Assembly (NCBI GenBank): GCA_009761415.1
Contig: QUOL01000008.1
Location: 1,426,001 to 1,490,000, forward strand
Reading direction: 5' to 3'
Length of the DNA: 64,000 nucleotides
Origin: Sarcomyxa edulis
Taxonomy: Eukaryota; Basidiomycota; Agaricomycetes; Agaricales; Mycenaceae
Positions 34,852-45,892 of the stretch are shown here, piece by piece (positions within the stretch are counted from its first letter, which is position 1; each line of letters starts with the position of its first letter). Under the pieces are notes generated by a model. The model had not been told where the DNA came from. It saw nothing but the letters and a program-made list of their open reading frames with translations, and did no database searches. The translations under genes and the position numbers were made by a program.

Positions 34852-37278
34852 GACGATGTGGTGAAATAGACAGAGATCGATTGAAAACTAAGAATTCCCT
34901 AAAGTAGGAGACAATTGGGAGAAACGGAAGTCGAGGGGGGCCTTATTGTTCTTGGTGGGACCTTTATAGCGGATTTCTCAGAGCTCTGATCTGGAGGAGG
35001 CCTTCTCGCAAAGGACCCCAAGGGCACCCACCCGAGTGGAGGAGTGGTCGGTGTCCTACCCACTCCCGTTATGGACACTGCTTTGTCGCTCGATTCGGAA
35101 CCAAAACCTGCTGATATTCGTCTTGTTCTTTGCAGAACATTCGGGCAACGGGATACAGACTCATCCAGGTGCCGGTCTGTATCCATACCCTCTGTCTTTT
35201 AGTAAAAAAGGAGCAGAAAAGACGAGCAGCCAAATCGACTCCCAGCGAGTTCAGTGCTTCACTCCGAGCGGAACGACATGCTGCAAGAGATGTTTATGCA
35301 GACAGTATACCACACAATTCACTCACAGGCGGAACGGCGGAAGGGCTTCGAATTCCATGTAATCTGGGTCCGACGAAGCGCCCTGACCATCTGGGCGTCG
35401 TTCTCACCAGAAGCATCGATGCCGAGGAGAATGTGAAAATAAGGCGACTGACAGCGTTATCCCTCTCCGGATGACTCTCTTGCTCACCGTGTTGGCTATC
35501 TGACCCCGCCCTTCTGTCAGAAGTCATCACTGGCCTTTCTTCCCAACCAAATGTCCACTGTCCACATCCTCGAATTTTCGGGATATGTATACAGCACTCA
35601 CTGATCAGCTTTCCTCTGTGACTCGGATGTGGTCCTTGTACTGCAAAAGGAAAGCCCTCGTCTCGATCCCGAGTCCCGACAGTGTATCTAATTTTTCCAC
35701 ACGTTGGACGGTCCCTGGTTTCAGGCTGATGTACACATATTCCGTGCTAATATACACCGAAAATATTCGATTTACAGAACACCCTCAGAACGAGGGTACT
35801 TAATCCCCGAGGCGAGCTATGGCATATGGACCCACTTCCTCCATTCCATAGCCAAACAAATGAGGCTTCATACCAACAATAGGTTTAGCCCTTGCGACAG
35901 GCTGTGTCACCATTATCCTGTCTTTCGTCTTTTCGCGATCGCTTCCTATGCATCGTTCTGTCATCGTTATGCCTTGTATAGCTCGCAGTCAAGTACGCGC
36001 CGGAGAACATGACCGAGTCTTCACCGACAATAGGCTGTGCTATCTTGTTCATCTGCTTAGCCAGTCTATTCAAGCAATGCTTGCTTGTATCTTCACCGAG
36101 ACCGCCGCCGCCCTTGACTCTTACGATTTTTTCAGAATCACATCTTCAATCATGTCTCCCATCGTCTTTTTCTCTACGATCTTTACATCTGATATCGTCG
36201 TCGCTTTCAGTGTGGCCCTCTCTATCTCTACGTTCATATCTTCACAGGCTATCACCTTCCATCACGGTCGGCCGCCACACTCTCCTGAACATCGTGCATC
36301 TGCTTCTAACAAGTGTCTCGGCGCTTCATCGGACTTTCAGATGATTAGGACTGCTACTCATTCACAATCGTATAACTAGTACAGGAGAATCTTCCTCGTA
36401 CTCCGGTCAACTCTCACTCAATTGCACTTTCTGTCATGCCTCGGCACGGGGGAAAGAGATGGCTCTGGGGACTGCCAACGTGCTGTGGGATAAATCCTAC
36501 TCAAGGCTATTCCAGCCCTCATTGACATCATTCACGACGAATACCAAACCTTCCAGTCTTCGATGTCTCAGGTCTGTATAAGCCCCGAACATACTCTATC
36601 AGAGGATGTCCGTCTATAGTCCCTTCATACCCATCGAGCCCACGTAGTTTCCTTGGCTATCTTTCCTAACCCAGGGACCTACGATCCTTGTTACAATTGG
36701 TGTTTGAAACCTTGATAGGCCTGTCGAAATGACCCAAACTTATGTAACACATCCGCGCTGGTGAGTTTTCATCGTTGATGAGCATTCCGAATTGCATTCA
36801 TCGATTCACAGAGATCATATTGGTATAGATCATAATAATGGCAATTTGCTTGTCCTGTTAATCAAATCGACAGTCAAGAGCAGCATGTGGAAAAAGGGAG
36901 TCTACATAATTAATCTCTCTCGATGTAGCCTCTCAATAGACGCGGCACTACCACATTCAGGTGGCCTATCTCCCGGGCTTCGTAAACGGAAGCCAAAGTT
37001 TGACTGGCCCCGGTATCGGATCACTGATTGGCAGCTGGCAAACAGTGTATCGTCTTATTCGTCCTTTACTTGGATCATCCATAAGTAAGCTGCGTCTCAC
37101 TGGATGGTACTTTCCTTCTCTCCCAGGCTCCAACCCATCAACTGACAGTTGTCTACAGTATCTCACCCATAATAGCGCTCATCACACTGGCCAACCAGGG
37201 ATCGTATTGCCACTCAATCTGCCTCTGCTATATGAGCTCCCACTAGCTTGAGACATAATCTCAAAACACGAGCGGTCC
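34852..37278. other. Intergenic, 2.4 kb, unassigned fragments
   Basis: The longest stretch without a supported gene. It starts with the HMG-box promoter (minus). Open frames at 35036-35362, 35130-35474, 35948-36379 and 36009-36344 (+) overlap one another, are short or CT-rich, and show no motif. At about 36490-36570 a possible exon (KAIPALIDIIHDEYQTFQ) is flanked by splice-like signals, and another open piece lies at 36961-37251, but they do not join into a protein I recognise. Confidence 0.4.
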
Positions 37279-39014
37279 ATGCTTCCCAACGTTGTACCCT
37301 ACTCCATAGCCGCCATAGGCACATTACTCGTAAGTCGGATTGTTAGCTCCCGACTGAACATCTGATTCTAAACACCTTGTTCAGACTTACGATGTACTAT
37401 GCACCCTAGATGAAGAGGTGGGTGAACTATCCTCTCATTCTATGCCTCATTTTGACTCATGTGCTACGCGATCGTAGGTGGCCTACGTCTGGTCAGCCCC
37501 GCGGAGCATCGGGAAATATCTGTTCTTCATGAATCGGTATCTCCCTTTCATTGACACGTTCATCTCTCTCGACTGTGAGATCTCTTATACCTTCCCATAT
37601 CTGGTTCCCATTGAATATATACTCATCGTCCCAGTATTGACCGGGTCTCACTCACCTGAGGTATTTATTTGCTCCCTATGGACTTGTCTATCCTAACAAG
37701 GGTATGTACATGGCGACCTCAGATATGTCTCACTCGGTTCAAGGTCATAACTTGTATGCCTGGAGTCTCTGACATGGAATGATGTTCTCTCTGACTGATG
37801 GAGTGTCCTCCAACAGGGATGATTTTAATCGGCATCTTGCTGGCTGAAGGTGAGTCTTCCTAAGCCTCGAGTTCAGAAGGCATGACTGATGGTACTGATT
37901 CATTCGTAGTCATTCTAATGATACGCACGTATGCCATTTGGGAACGTAGACGTTCTGTGCTCATAACACTTTCCATTGTCGCTACTGTGCGTTCAATGTT
38001 TCCTACGTTTAGAATGCTCTACGTAGCTAATCTGTTGGGCATACGCTAGGTGGTATTCATACCATGCATAGTCATCACGCAGTTAGAAGCTGCGTCTCTC
38101 TTGTGTTCGTTTGTTGAGTTCTTCTTGTGGGGTCTTTCGCTGATCTATAAAAACAGATATTCCTGCGGGTGGCGACTGTTCCCTAGGCCGTGCAAGTACC
38201 ATTATTTTCATTGCGTACTTGTTGCTCTTGCTGTCTGAAACGAGTGCGATCAGTCTTTCAAGTCTATATATCTGGTTTCTGACTGATCTCGACATATAGC
38301 TATATTCATTCTGACCATGATCAAATTCATCCGTCACTGTGAGCGTGTTTCTTTCTCATTGGAATCAATCTCTTGGAATTAATTATGGGTCAGTTCGTCA
38401 TTCGGCTCACGGGTCGTCCTGGATCCTGAAGTTATATACTGACGGTGAGTTGCATATACCGAATACCATTATCTCTTCATTCACGACGATGGCTGTGCTA
38501 GGGCTCTTGTTCTACTTTTACCTGCTGAGTGAGTCTACCGTGCATGTGGAGCATACTTATAGAGTCTTCTGAACTCGATTGACTCATATGAATTGCATAG
38601 TAATAACGTTGGCAAACGTCATTGTACCGGTTGCAGGCCCTGTGAGTAATCGTATCCGTTCATAATTGAGAGACGATTCTAAGAAGTTTACGGTCCCGCA
38701 GCCCGCACTTGCCAATTGGTTGGCGACGTAAGAAACCAATCGTTCTCAACCAATCACGGTAATCCTGACAGAAAAGTTACAGCCCTCAGCGCGTCATGCA
38801 TAGCATTCTCTGTAGTCGAGTTCTACTATTCATCCTTCGTCGGCGGAATGGCGAGGCTGGCTTATCAGAAAACGGTGGACCGTCAGATACTATCGGTCCT
38901 GTCTCCGAGATCTGCTTCGATAACATGGCTCGGCCTTCCACATCTACTCCGGGCGTAGGGGCTATGGCGATGGATGAACTTCCGACAGAGAACGAGGATT
39001 TTAGGAATGTTTAG
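37279..39014 (+). CDS. DUF6533-type multi-helix membrane protein
   Basis: About ten short exons joined in phase from ATG 37279 to TAG 39012-39014: 37279-37329, 37385-37417, 37478-37574, 37635-37660, 37723-37753, 37817-37849 and so on. The N-terminal DUF6533 signature is clear: TYDVLCTLDEEVAYVWSAPR then SIGKYLFFMNRYLPFIDTFI. Further helices read WMILIGILLAEVILMIRTYA, RRRSVLITLSIVAT, VVFIPCIVITQLEA, STIIFIAYLLLLLSET, SFTTMAVLGLLFYFYLL and VITLANVIVPV, followed by the conserved MHSILCSRVLLFIL and a Ser/Pro-rich tail. Around seven helices with a cytoplasmic tail recall receptors, and this family is greatly expanded in mushrooms, but no ligand or role is known. Exons as short as 26 and 31 nt make automatic models unreliable here. 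Confidence 0.82.
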
Positions 39015-39223
39015 GGCGCGTGTTCACGAGATCTTGGATATATTTACAAGTTAAAAAGTGTATTTTGGAAGTTATAGTGTATGATAATGGGCCGCCCACG
39101 GGGCAGTCCCCTTCCTTGGAGGAAACACACGTCGACGTGACTAAACCTTCACTAGAACCAACACTAAATGACCCGTAAAACGGTCACGTGCTGCGTAACG
39201 CCAGGAAAGAGGATTTTTGAAAG

Positions 39224-40687
39224 ATGAGACAGGAGTATAGTCAGTTGATAGTCAGCTGCTTAGGAGAAATCTTCATCCTTCGAGCCATGACTTTCCCTCT
39301 AGAGATATACCGTCTTATCCTTGGGGCTGCGACGTGCGTCCCCGGTGCACTGGACACATCCCATGAGGCAATCAGAAACGAGGACCGAGAAACGATGTTG
39401 ACTGCCATAGCCGAGTCCATGACCTTGAAATGTACCCTCTGTTTAGTCGACAAGATGTTCAACAGCATCACGGAGGAGTTCCTCTACGAAATAATCACCA
39501 TCCATCGCTTCTGCCACATTCCCAATCTCGTCAAATGCCTTCGCACAATCACTCGTAACGGCCAGATACCTGGCATGCTGTGTCGCCGCTTGGATTTTTA
39601 TCTCGGCCAACGTGGTCACTCTTATATCTCGGAAGAGGTCGGACGATTGGATATGCTCTGGGGTCTCATGCCATTATGCCCCAATATCTCTGTCTTCATC
39701 TGTCGCTTGCGGGATACGCACTCACAGACCCATTCTCCACCATTACAAGAATTTCCACTATTCTGGAGAGCTATAGTCGCGGTCTGGGCTTCTTCCCTTC
39801 GGCGCATGGAGATTCTGGGCACAGGAATCCCCGAAAATGATGTCGGAACATATCTTCGATACTTCCAATATCTGGAGATATGCTACATCGCCCCATCCGA
39901 TCCGTACCCTATGCAGAGTCATGAAATAGATGAAGATGATGACACAGATGAAGATGAGGACACAGATGAAGATTATGGTTCTACCGATGAAGAAGAAGAA
40001 ACTCACGCCCTGGATACAGAGGCGGAAGCTTTGATTCAACGCTACCAAGATATCGCGGCTTCAGGTTGGCCACCCTATGATGCAAAATCTCCATATGTGC
40101 TTCCATGTTTGCACACACTTCATTTCGATCCGTTACCTCAGGGACTCTCTCAATGCAGGTTTCCAAATCTTCGTATCTTGGGCGCATACGATCCATTCTG
40201 GAACAGTGGCAGCCCCAATGACACCTATTTGTTATTCGAAGAAATGTCTGTGGCCTGCTCCGAATCGTCTTCCTTGACACGCTTCACACAAGGTTCAACC
40301 CTCTCGATCGATGTCTGGAAAATCTTCGATTCGTTCCCCTATTTGACCGAGCTCACCCTCTACTTGAGCACCAGATTTCGAGCATCTCCTCGGGTACACT
40401 ATCAACCTCGCTATCAACAAACCAGCTTAACGTGGCTTCGCCTTATCGATGTGGCACCGAACAAGGATTTTGATCTGGAGGCGTCTCTCGAGGTTCTTTC
40501 CTATGCGCGTTCGGGGATATTCCCGTCCTTGAAACACATCTCCATCTTAACAAATCCCAGAACATTCCCCCTCTTTATGTCTGCCATCAATTTCGAACGG
40601 TTCAACGCTATGGGGGTGACTATAGATGTCTCTTCCAACATTGAAAGTTTTCTTTATGCTAACCCCCATGAACAAGTTTATCCTTGA
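39224..40687 (+). CDS. F-box/leucine-rich-like protein (Agaricomycete expansion)
   Basis: A single-exon gene of 487 codons; the likelier start is the second ATG at 39287 (MTFPLEIYRLILGAATCVPG), giving 466 residues. The beginning resembles the degenerate F-box of mushroom proteins (FPLEIYRLIL, then an alpha-helical LCLVDKMFNSITEEFLYEII). The remainder has leucine-rich-like strands (SLRRMEILGTGIP, YLEICYIAP, LPCLHTLHFDPL, LRILGAYDP, LTWLRLIDVAP) interrupted by an acidic tract. Such proteins presumably act as SCF ubiquitin-ligase substrate receptors, but the F-box here is weak, so that is inference. The gene lies 210 bp after the DUF6533 gene on the same strand. Confidence 0.7.
   Translation: MRQEYSQLIVSCLGEIFILRAMTFPLEIYRLILGAATCVPGALDTSHEAIRNEDRETMLTAIAESMTLKCTLCLVDKMFNSITEEFLYEIITIHRFCHIPNLVKCLRTITRNGQIPGMLCRRLDFYLGQRGHSYISEEVGRLDMLWGLMPLCPNISVFICRLRDTHSQTHSPPLQEFPLFWRAIVAVWASSLRRMEILGTGIPENDVGTYLRYFQYLEICYIAPSDPYPMQSHEIDEDDDTDEDEDTDEDYGSTDEEEETHALDTEAEALIQRYQDIAASGWPPYDAKSPYVLPCLHTLHFDPLPQGLSQCRFPNLRILGAYDPFWNSGSPNDTYLLFEEMSVACSESSSLTRFTQGSTLSIDVWKIFDSFPYLTELTLYLSTRFRASPRVHYQPRYQQTSLTWLRLIDVAPNKDFDLEASLEVLSYARSGIFPSLKHISILTNPRTFPLFMSAINFERFNAMGVTIDVSSNIESFLYANPHEQVYP
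39929..39974 (+). repeat. Short tandem repeat coding an acidic tract
   Basis: About two and a half copies of an 18-bp unit (GACACAGATGAAGATGAG-like) encode DEDDDTDEDEDTDED inside the F-box-like protein. It probably arose by slippage. Confidence 0.8.
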
Positions 40688-40859
40688 CGTGGGCTACCAA
40701 GTATTCACTTTGGTTTCTCTCGTGTATCAATATCATCCAATTATATCAACCCACCATCAAATGATTAACGCAAGTTCAATACACCCGTCAGGTCTAAGGG
40801 CGAGGTCACAAAACAAAGATACGAAATGTGCCACTGGTATTAGAGGACAAAAAAATTGA
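40688..40859. other. Downstream flank of the F-box-like gene
   Basis: Short 3' flank between the F-box-like gene and the GH5 relic; no coding signal. Confidence 0.5.
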
Positions 40860-41467
40860 AGCATAAGAACTTGAGACGATGATGGCGGGGAGTTCTTGGG
40901 GACGACCTGCCCGACGCTTAATGGTTATTGTTCTTGAGCTATCATCGGATGAGGCGTACTTTGATGTACTCGGTGTAGATGTCCGTCCTCTAACAGGGTA
41001 GATGGGGACCGATGGAGCGATGGATCGGAGGGCATTGATAGCAGCCGCGTACCAATCCTTAAGAGCCCTGTCATTGGGAGAGTGCGGCTCGTTACAGAGT
41101 TCGATGCCTAGAATATGGGGGAAAGCAGAGAGGGGTTTACCAGGATTCAGAGTATGTTGATGGTGCGATCTATTGCGCTGATCACTAGAAAATGTAGGAG
41201 AACTGGAGGTGCCAGAATGTGAATCGGCGTTTTGCTTACCTCGTGAGGGCGTGAAAATCTACGTTCTCACAGTTTCAGCGGTACAGTCAAAGAAAGCAAA
41301 TCGATGCAGACATACCTGTCAAGAGATTGAGGTCACATCGACGTGCATCCGTGATTGCATCACCGTACTCCACTTGCCCGCGAATATGTGCCTTAGTGGT
41401 CAAAATCCGTCCTAGGAATGACGCTCACCTGCAGGACCGCAAGAAAGAAAAGTGCGTAAACTTGCAT
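40860..41467 (-). pseudogene. Relic of a GH5 glycoside hydrolase (beta-glucanase/cellulase type)
   Basis: On the minus strand a spliced reading gives fragments of a GH5 enzyme: MQVYALFFLAVLQ (ATG 41467) joined to YGDAITDARRCDLNLLTDFH, then after further introns GIELCNEPHSPNDRALKDWY and AAINALRSIAPSVPIY. The NEP motif holds the acid/base glutamate (codon 41088-41090), and LLTDFHAL corresponds to the family's DLHALP strand. Only about 100 of the usual 400 or more residues remain; the N-terminal barrel strands and the region with the second glutamate are absent, and the piece between FHALTR and GIEL does not splice cleanly. The sequence after VPIY drifts out of similarity. I read it as a degraded gene. 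The substrate cannot be inferred. Confidence 0.55.
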
Positions 41468-42570
41468 GCACGTGCCAGTTAATTCCAATGAAGATTCTCA
41501 AGAAACAATCAGTGAGCGCTCCATAGATAGTGATATCTAGAAGAAAGCACCTCAATATGGACTTTTGACCATTCAATCCGGTCCGATAAAGAGAAAGAGG
41601 TCCTGCTCAGCACGCCTCTCGAAAACCTTGACAAGGTGACCGTGAAAGTCTTGTGATGTGGCCGTGGTGGTGAAACAGATGAAGTTTGCTACCGAACGAA
41701 TGTTCCGGAAGAGCTTCAGAGACCTCTAGAGGCCTCCTGAACAGTGAGAGACATAACTTGACTAGTCTTGGTATGCGAAAACGGTGGTTCTATAGAGTTA
41801 AAACAGGTAGATCCGACGACCGTCTTCTCGACACCAAAGCCTGGAAATATCCGATATCTTGGCGTAGGACAACAGAAAGATGCTACGCAAGTAGGCGGGG
41901 AAACTGTACGCCGGCTACTTATCACTATCTCGAGGGACGCATAGAATGGAGGATCCGTTCAACTCATTACATTGAGCGGGAAGATAAGCACCGATTACAC
42001 GGACGATACTGCACGGCCTGGAAGACTCGCCAACGGCATGCATTTTCGATGCGGGGAAACGCCGCGGGATTGAAGTAGAAATTTGCAATAACCTGAGAGT
42101 TTAGTATCAGGTGGATACTGTTCAAGAAGAGACTCAGATGTGTTAGATCAGAAACAGTGATGCTAGTCATCAAAGAGGATGTATCAACTCACGATCAGAA
42201 AAAAGGGTCGTTCTGCACTACTCCATAGGAGTCGCAGAGGACCACGATACTATCGATGCAGATCAACGATATCGATGTAGATCATAGAGTCCGGAGTACC
42301 AAGTTGCGCAGTGCTATCGATGGGCTAGCGATGAGCTCGCGATATAATACATCACTGCCGCATATAACGCGGATACGAGCGCGTTTCAAACCGTATCTGA
42401 GCAGAGCGGGTGGCCTTCGCGAAGAGATGTGCAGACTGGCTGCCTGGCAGGAAAAGACGGAAAATGTGAAAACACATTTCTCGGCATTTGCCGACGGGCC
42501 AGCTGATTCGTCCTTTGCAAGAAGTTCGTGTACAGAACTTCATCCGCATTTTATTCGATTCCTGAAATTT
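41468..42570. other. Intergenic, no gene recognised
   Basis: About 1.1 kb upstream of inositol oxygenase. The open frame 41686-42078 (+) and 42256-42723 (+) show no motif; the second overlaps the true inositol oxygenase start in another frame. It may hold further eroded pieces of the GH5 gene, but none was recognisable. Confidence 0.4.
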
Positions 42571-42577
42571 TATAAAG
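42571..42577 (+). promoter_or_regulatory. TATA box of inositol oxygenase
   Basis: TATAAAG 50 bp upstream of the ATG at 42627, in the right orientation. It supports the chosen start and a short leader. Confidence 0.55.
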
Positions 42578-42626
42578 AGCGTCTACCGGATGGAAATGAT
42601 GCCAACTCTTCTCCAATACTCTGGCC

Positions 42627-43983
42627 ATGCATATACCCCTTAAACAAGACTTTGACACCGTCTCTGACGCAGTCGATACTGGTACGATGTCTCCTACAAG
42701 TCTTTTCTTTATCTCATGTCTGACGTGCCACTATCGTTACACTAGTCAATAAGCTGAAAGGTAACCTTGTATGGAACACCGAGCCCAAATTCGACCAAGA
42801 GAAGGACAAAACCAAGTTCCGCCAGTATGAAGAAGCGTGCGACAGAGTCAAGAACTTTTACAAGGAGCAGCACGGTGAGACTCCAACTCTGGATCATCCT
42901 GTATATTGACGCTGATACAGTCTTCCTTGAACCCAGAGAAACAAACGGTGGAATTCAACATCGCTGCTCGCGTGAAATTCAGGAAGAATGTCCGTGCCAG
43001 GATGGGTGAGTGCCACTGGCATATCACATGCTTTTTGCGTGTGGCGTTGACATATAAAGTACTTATAGGCGTCTGGGAGGCTATCGAAATGCTTAATACC
43101 CTCGTAGATGACTCAGATCCCGATGTAAGTACCCTCATTCGGAATCGGAGTACATCACTCATCTTGAGATTAGACGGATCTATCGCAGATCGAGCATCTG
43201 CTGCAGACGGCGGAGGCCATTCGCAGAGATGGTAAACCCGAGTGGATGCAGGTTGTCGGACTTGTGCATGATCTCGGAAAGCTTTTGCATCTCTTTGGAT
43301 CAGAGTTCGTCTTCTCTCTCGTATATGACCGTTATAATCTACTGACCCAGATTATTGAATAGAGGTCAATGGGACGTCGTCGGTGTACGTTCTTCTAATC
43401 AGCCTATATTGTTGCGTAGATTGATCCTTTTGCTTCGGTAGGATACTTTCCCGATTGGCTGCGCTTTTTCTCCCAAGGTCATCTATCCCGAGACCTTCGC
43501 GGCAAACCCAGATTCGAAGGATCCGGTCTACTCTAGCAAATATGGCATTTACGAGCCTCACTGCGGATTAGAGAACGTCATGCTCTCATGGGGGCACGAC
43601 GAGGTATGTCACCACGTATCCTGTCTAACCTGTTCTCATCATCTCCAATCGTAGTACCTGTATCATGTTCTCAAGAACCAGAGTAACCTCCCGGAAGAAG
43701 GTCTCGCTATGATTCGATACCATAGTTTCTACCCGTCAGGTTCTTTCTTAATTTTACCGAAATGATTATTAACCGTGTCCTTTTTATGTTTTGCAGGTGG
43801 CATCGTGAAAATGCTTACACCCACCTCACCAATGCTTCAGACCTCAAAGCACTCGCGGCGGTCCGTGCCTTCAATCCCTACGACCTCTACAGCAAGAGCG
43901 ACGACCCTGTCAAACCCGATGTACTGAAGCCATACTACGAAGGATTGATTGAGAGATGGTGCCCTGGCATCATAGAGTGGTGA
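42627..43983 (+). CDS. MIOX: myo-inositol oxygenase
   Basis: This di-iron HD-domain enzyme oxidises myo-inositol to D-glucuronate. Start ATG 42627 ([20 protein letters not shown]); the first exons are 42627-42681, 42746-42874 and one from 42937; stop TGA 43981-43983; about 300 residues over some eight exons. Family motifs in order: [20 protein letters not shown], the MIOX hallmark [26 protein letters not shown], the metal-binding [13 protein letters not shown], the substrate-lid region [46 protein letters not shown] and the C-terminal [15 protein letters not shown] end, here [15 protein letters not shown]. All expected His/Asp ligands are present, so it should be active. It sits near secreted glycoside hydrolases, consistent with sugar and polyol catabolism, though no co-regulation is shown. 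Confidence 0.95.
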
Positions 43984-45064
43984 AGCGGCGCTAAAGTCGA
44001 AATAACGGGATAATTGAACGTTAGTGGAACCACACCTGCAAATGTAGCCCTTCGTTCGTTTAATGTTGACTTGAGTTGATACGATACCTTATCAGTCAGT
44101 CGAAAATTTCCAGTTCTTTCGTAGGCAACGTAGACGCGCACCGATGGACCATTCCAACAGATTTGGCAGAGCAACATGGCAAGGACAGCAGGCAGAAGTA
44201 GTCTTGACAAGATTTCTTATTCCGGTAGTTTCGGAATTGAAGCGAGCGACTATACCTGTACGAATAACAAGGCGGGCATGAAACAATAGGCAGGTATATT
44301 ACATTCTAGTCAGCCCAGCATTTATGGGCCCGGTACAAAGCGGAAAGCCTATAATCGCAGGCTCTGTAACACCTCTGCTTTCACTAGCACTCGCGGTTGC
44401 TGATCTTTGGGTCAAGCCTGACCGCCAATTAGAGAGTGCAAGATGGCGAATACTGGGGTGTTTCATGTAGGTCTGAGCATCAAGATCGCCCTCCCCGTTC
44501 CGTGAATACGTGGTTAAGACTTCTGATGCCAAGTATTGGCCATGCGACTAAACAACTGTTCAAATTGCAGGAGTCAAAGACTGCCTGAGTAATTTTTCGT
44601 CAGTATACTTGAATTTGGTGCATATGGAATTGGATCGAGACATACGAGAGAGATTAGGTTAGAGACTCGAAGTGGCAAACACGCTCCTAACGTACTAACG
44701 ATACATGCCAGTATCTGAATCGGCCTAGGGAGACGTCTAACATGATTGATGTACATGCAAAGCTGTTGAACGATTGTAGAACAGTCTTGAGCGCTGAGCG
44801 CCCATCGAAAATAGCCAGTTGGCCCTCGAAGGAGACATCCACAGCGAAGGGCGAGGTATCCGTTACATTGTTGCCCGGGTACCGTTCGATTTAGCATCGG
44901 AGCAAGCATTCTACATACTCGGAGAAAGATGACGGTACCGGCATCGCCTCAAACAAGTTTAAGAAGACGAATAATTCTTTCGAAAAAGAAGCATCCTTGG
45001 GGGTTGAACAACATCCGAGGCGATTATATCCATCGAACGTCCGCTGTAAGATGGCCAGACGAAA
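43984..45064. other. Intergenic, weak minus-strand coding signal
   Basis: About 1.1 kb. On the minus strand near 44890-44710 an open stretch (VTDTSPFAVDVSFEGQLAIF, then SFACTSIMLDVSLGRFRYWH) ends in a GT donor-like site, and a possible next exon starts near 44580 (AVFDSCNLNSCLVAW). I do not recognise a family and could not complete a gene. The last part is the promoter of the Vps68-like gene. Confidence 0.35.
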
Positions 45065-45071
45065 GTATATA
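45065..45071 (+). promoter_or_regulatory. TATA box of the Vps68/TMEM50-like gene
   Basis: GTATATA, about 160 bp before the ATG at 45228. If used, transcription would start near 45095-45100 and the leader would contain the inverted repeat at 45109-45207. Confidence 0.45.
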
Positions 45072-45108
45072 GGGCTGTCGAGCATCCCCCCTAGAGCGAT
45101 AGAGATTC

Positions 45109-45207
45109 AGGTCGAGGTCGAGGTGCAAGTCGACGACGACTGGTCTATCTTAAATTCCCACGCCTCTGCGCAGTTCGCCTCGTCGTCTTCATCCTCGACC
45201 TCGACCT
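45109..45207 (+). promoter_or_regulatory. Inverted repeat in the predicted 5' leader of the Vps68-like gene
   Basis: AGGTCGAGGTCGAGG (45109-45123) is perfectly complementary to 45193-45207. Inside it GACGACGA (45132-45139) pairs with 45180-45187. Together they could form a stable stem with an apical loop of about 40 nt, ending 20 nt before the start codon. An alternative is chance, because both arms are made of simple GTCGAG/CTCGAC repeats. Confidence 0.55.
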
Positions 45208-45227
45208 CGACCACCTCGACGACGACT

Positions 45228-45892
45228 ATGTCCTTGCCTCGATCAAACTACGACCCTCGAAGGGTTTGTCTCAACCCATTTCCTCACATAACTCTCGGAA
45301 AACATCGTCGCACTGTCGGCGTTTACATCGCAGGCGCTCTCGTACGTCGCATCTCCGATTCTCATTCATGTCAACCCCAACAACCAGACCTATAGTTCGC
45401 AATAGCCAATTGGACGTTCCTCGATGCTGCCATTCTATCTGCACATGCACGTCCCTATAATCAGCCCGATATCCCACCCCCAGTTCACATCACTTTCCTT
45501 GACTGGATACCAGGCATCTGCTCCCTCCTCGGAATGATCGTCGTCAACCTCATCGATAAGGATCGCATTCGAGGTGAAGACGGTTTCGGTGATTCGAGAG
45601 CTGTGTGGAGGGCGAGACTGTTTCTCTTCATTGGTTTTGCCTTGATGGCCGGTGGACTGGCTGGAAGCGTCGTGCGTCCTTGCATTCCTTCACTTTCATC
45701 CTAGCCGAACTCACTGTCGTCATCATACAGACGATCCTCGTTCTCAAATACGTCCTAAAAGAGTACTCCAACCAGTTCACCTACTACGGATACGCCAACG
45801 TCTCGCAGAATGTGGCACTCATGCTTTCTGCCGTCATCCTCTGGATAGCGCAGAATACTAGTGGCGAATACGAGTACAACCTCACTCTGTGA
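45228..45892 (+). CDS. VPS68: UPF0220 membrane protein (Vps68/TMEM50-like)
   Basis: Three exons (45228-45341, 45396-45671, 45731-45892) give 183 residues. Vps68 in yeast works with Vps55 in endosome-to-vacuole traffic; TMEM50 is the animal relative. Visible features: MSLPRSNYDPRRVCLNPFPH, then four hydrophobic segments: TVGVYIAGALFAIANWTFLD, FLDWIPGICSLLGMIVVNLI, ARLFLFIGFALMAGGLAGSV and the C-terminal YANVSQNVALMLSAVILWIA. The last intron uses the acceptor before 45731; an earlier AG would shift the frame. The frame is open upstream of the ATG without a stop as far as 44997, but a TATA-like box at 45065 and the start of conserved sequence at MSLPRSNYD favour 45228. Confidence 0.9.

Noticed and set aside
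35948..36379. Open frames of 111-143 codons
   Set aside because: Overlapping frames in CT-rich DNA, without motif or splice support.
44997..45227. N-terminal extension of the Vps68-like protein
   Set aside because: The frame is open, but a TATA-like box lies inside it and the conserved protein begins at the ATG at 45228; the Ser/Thr run is a translation of the inverted repeat.
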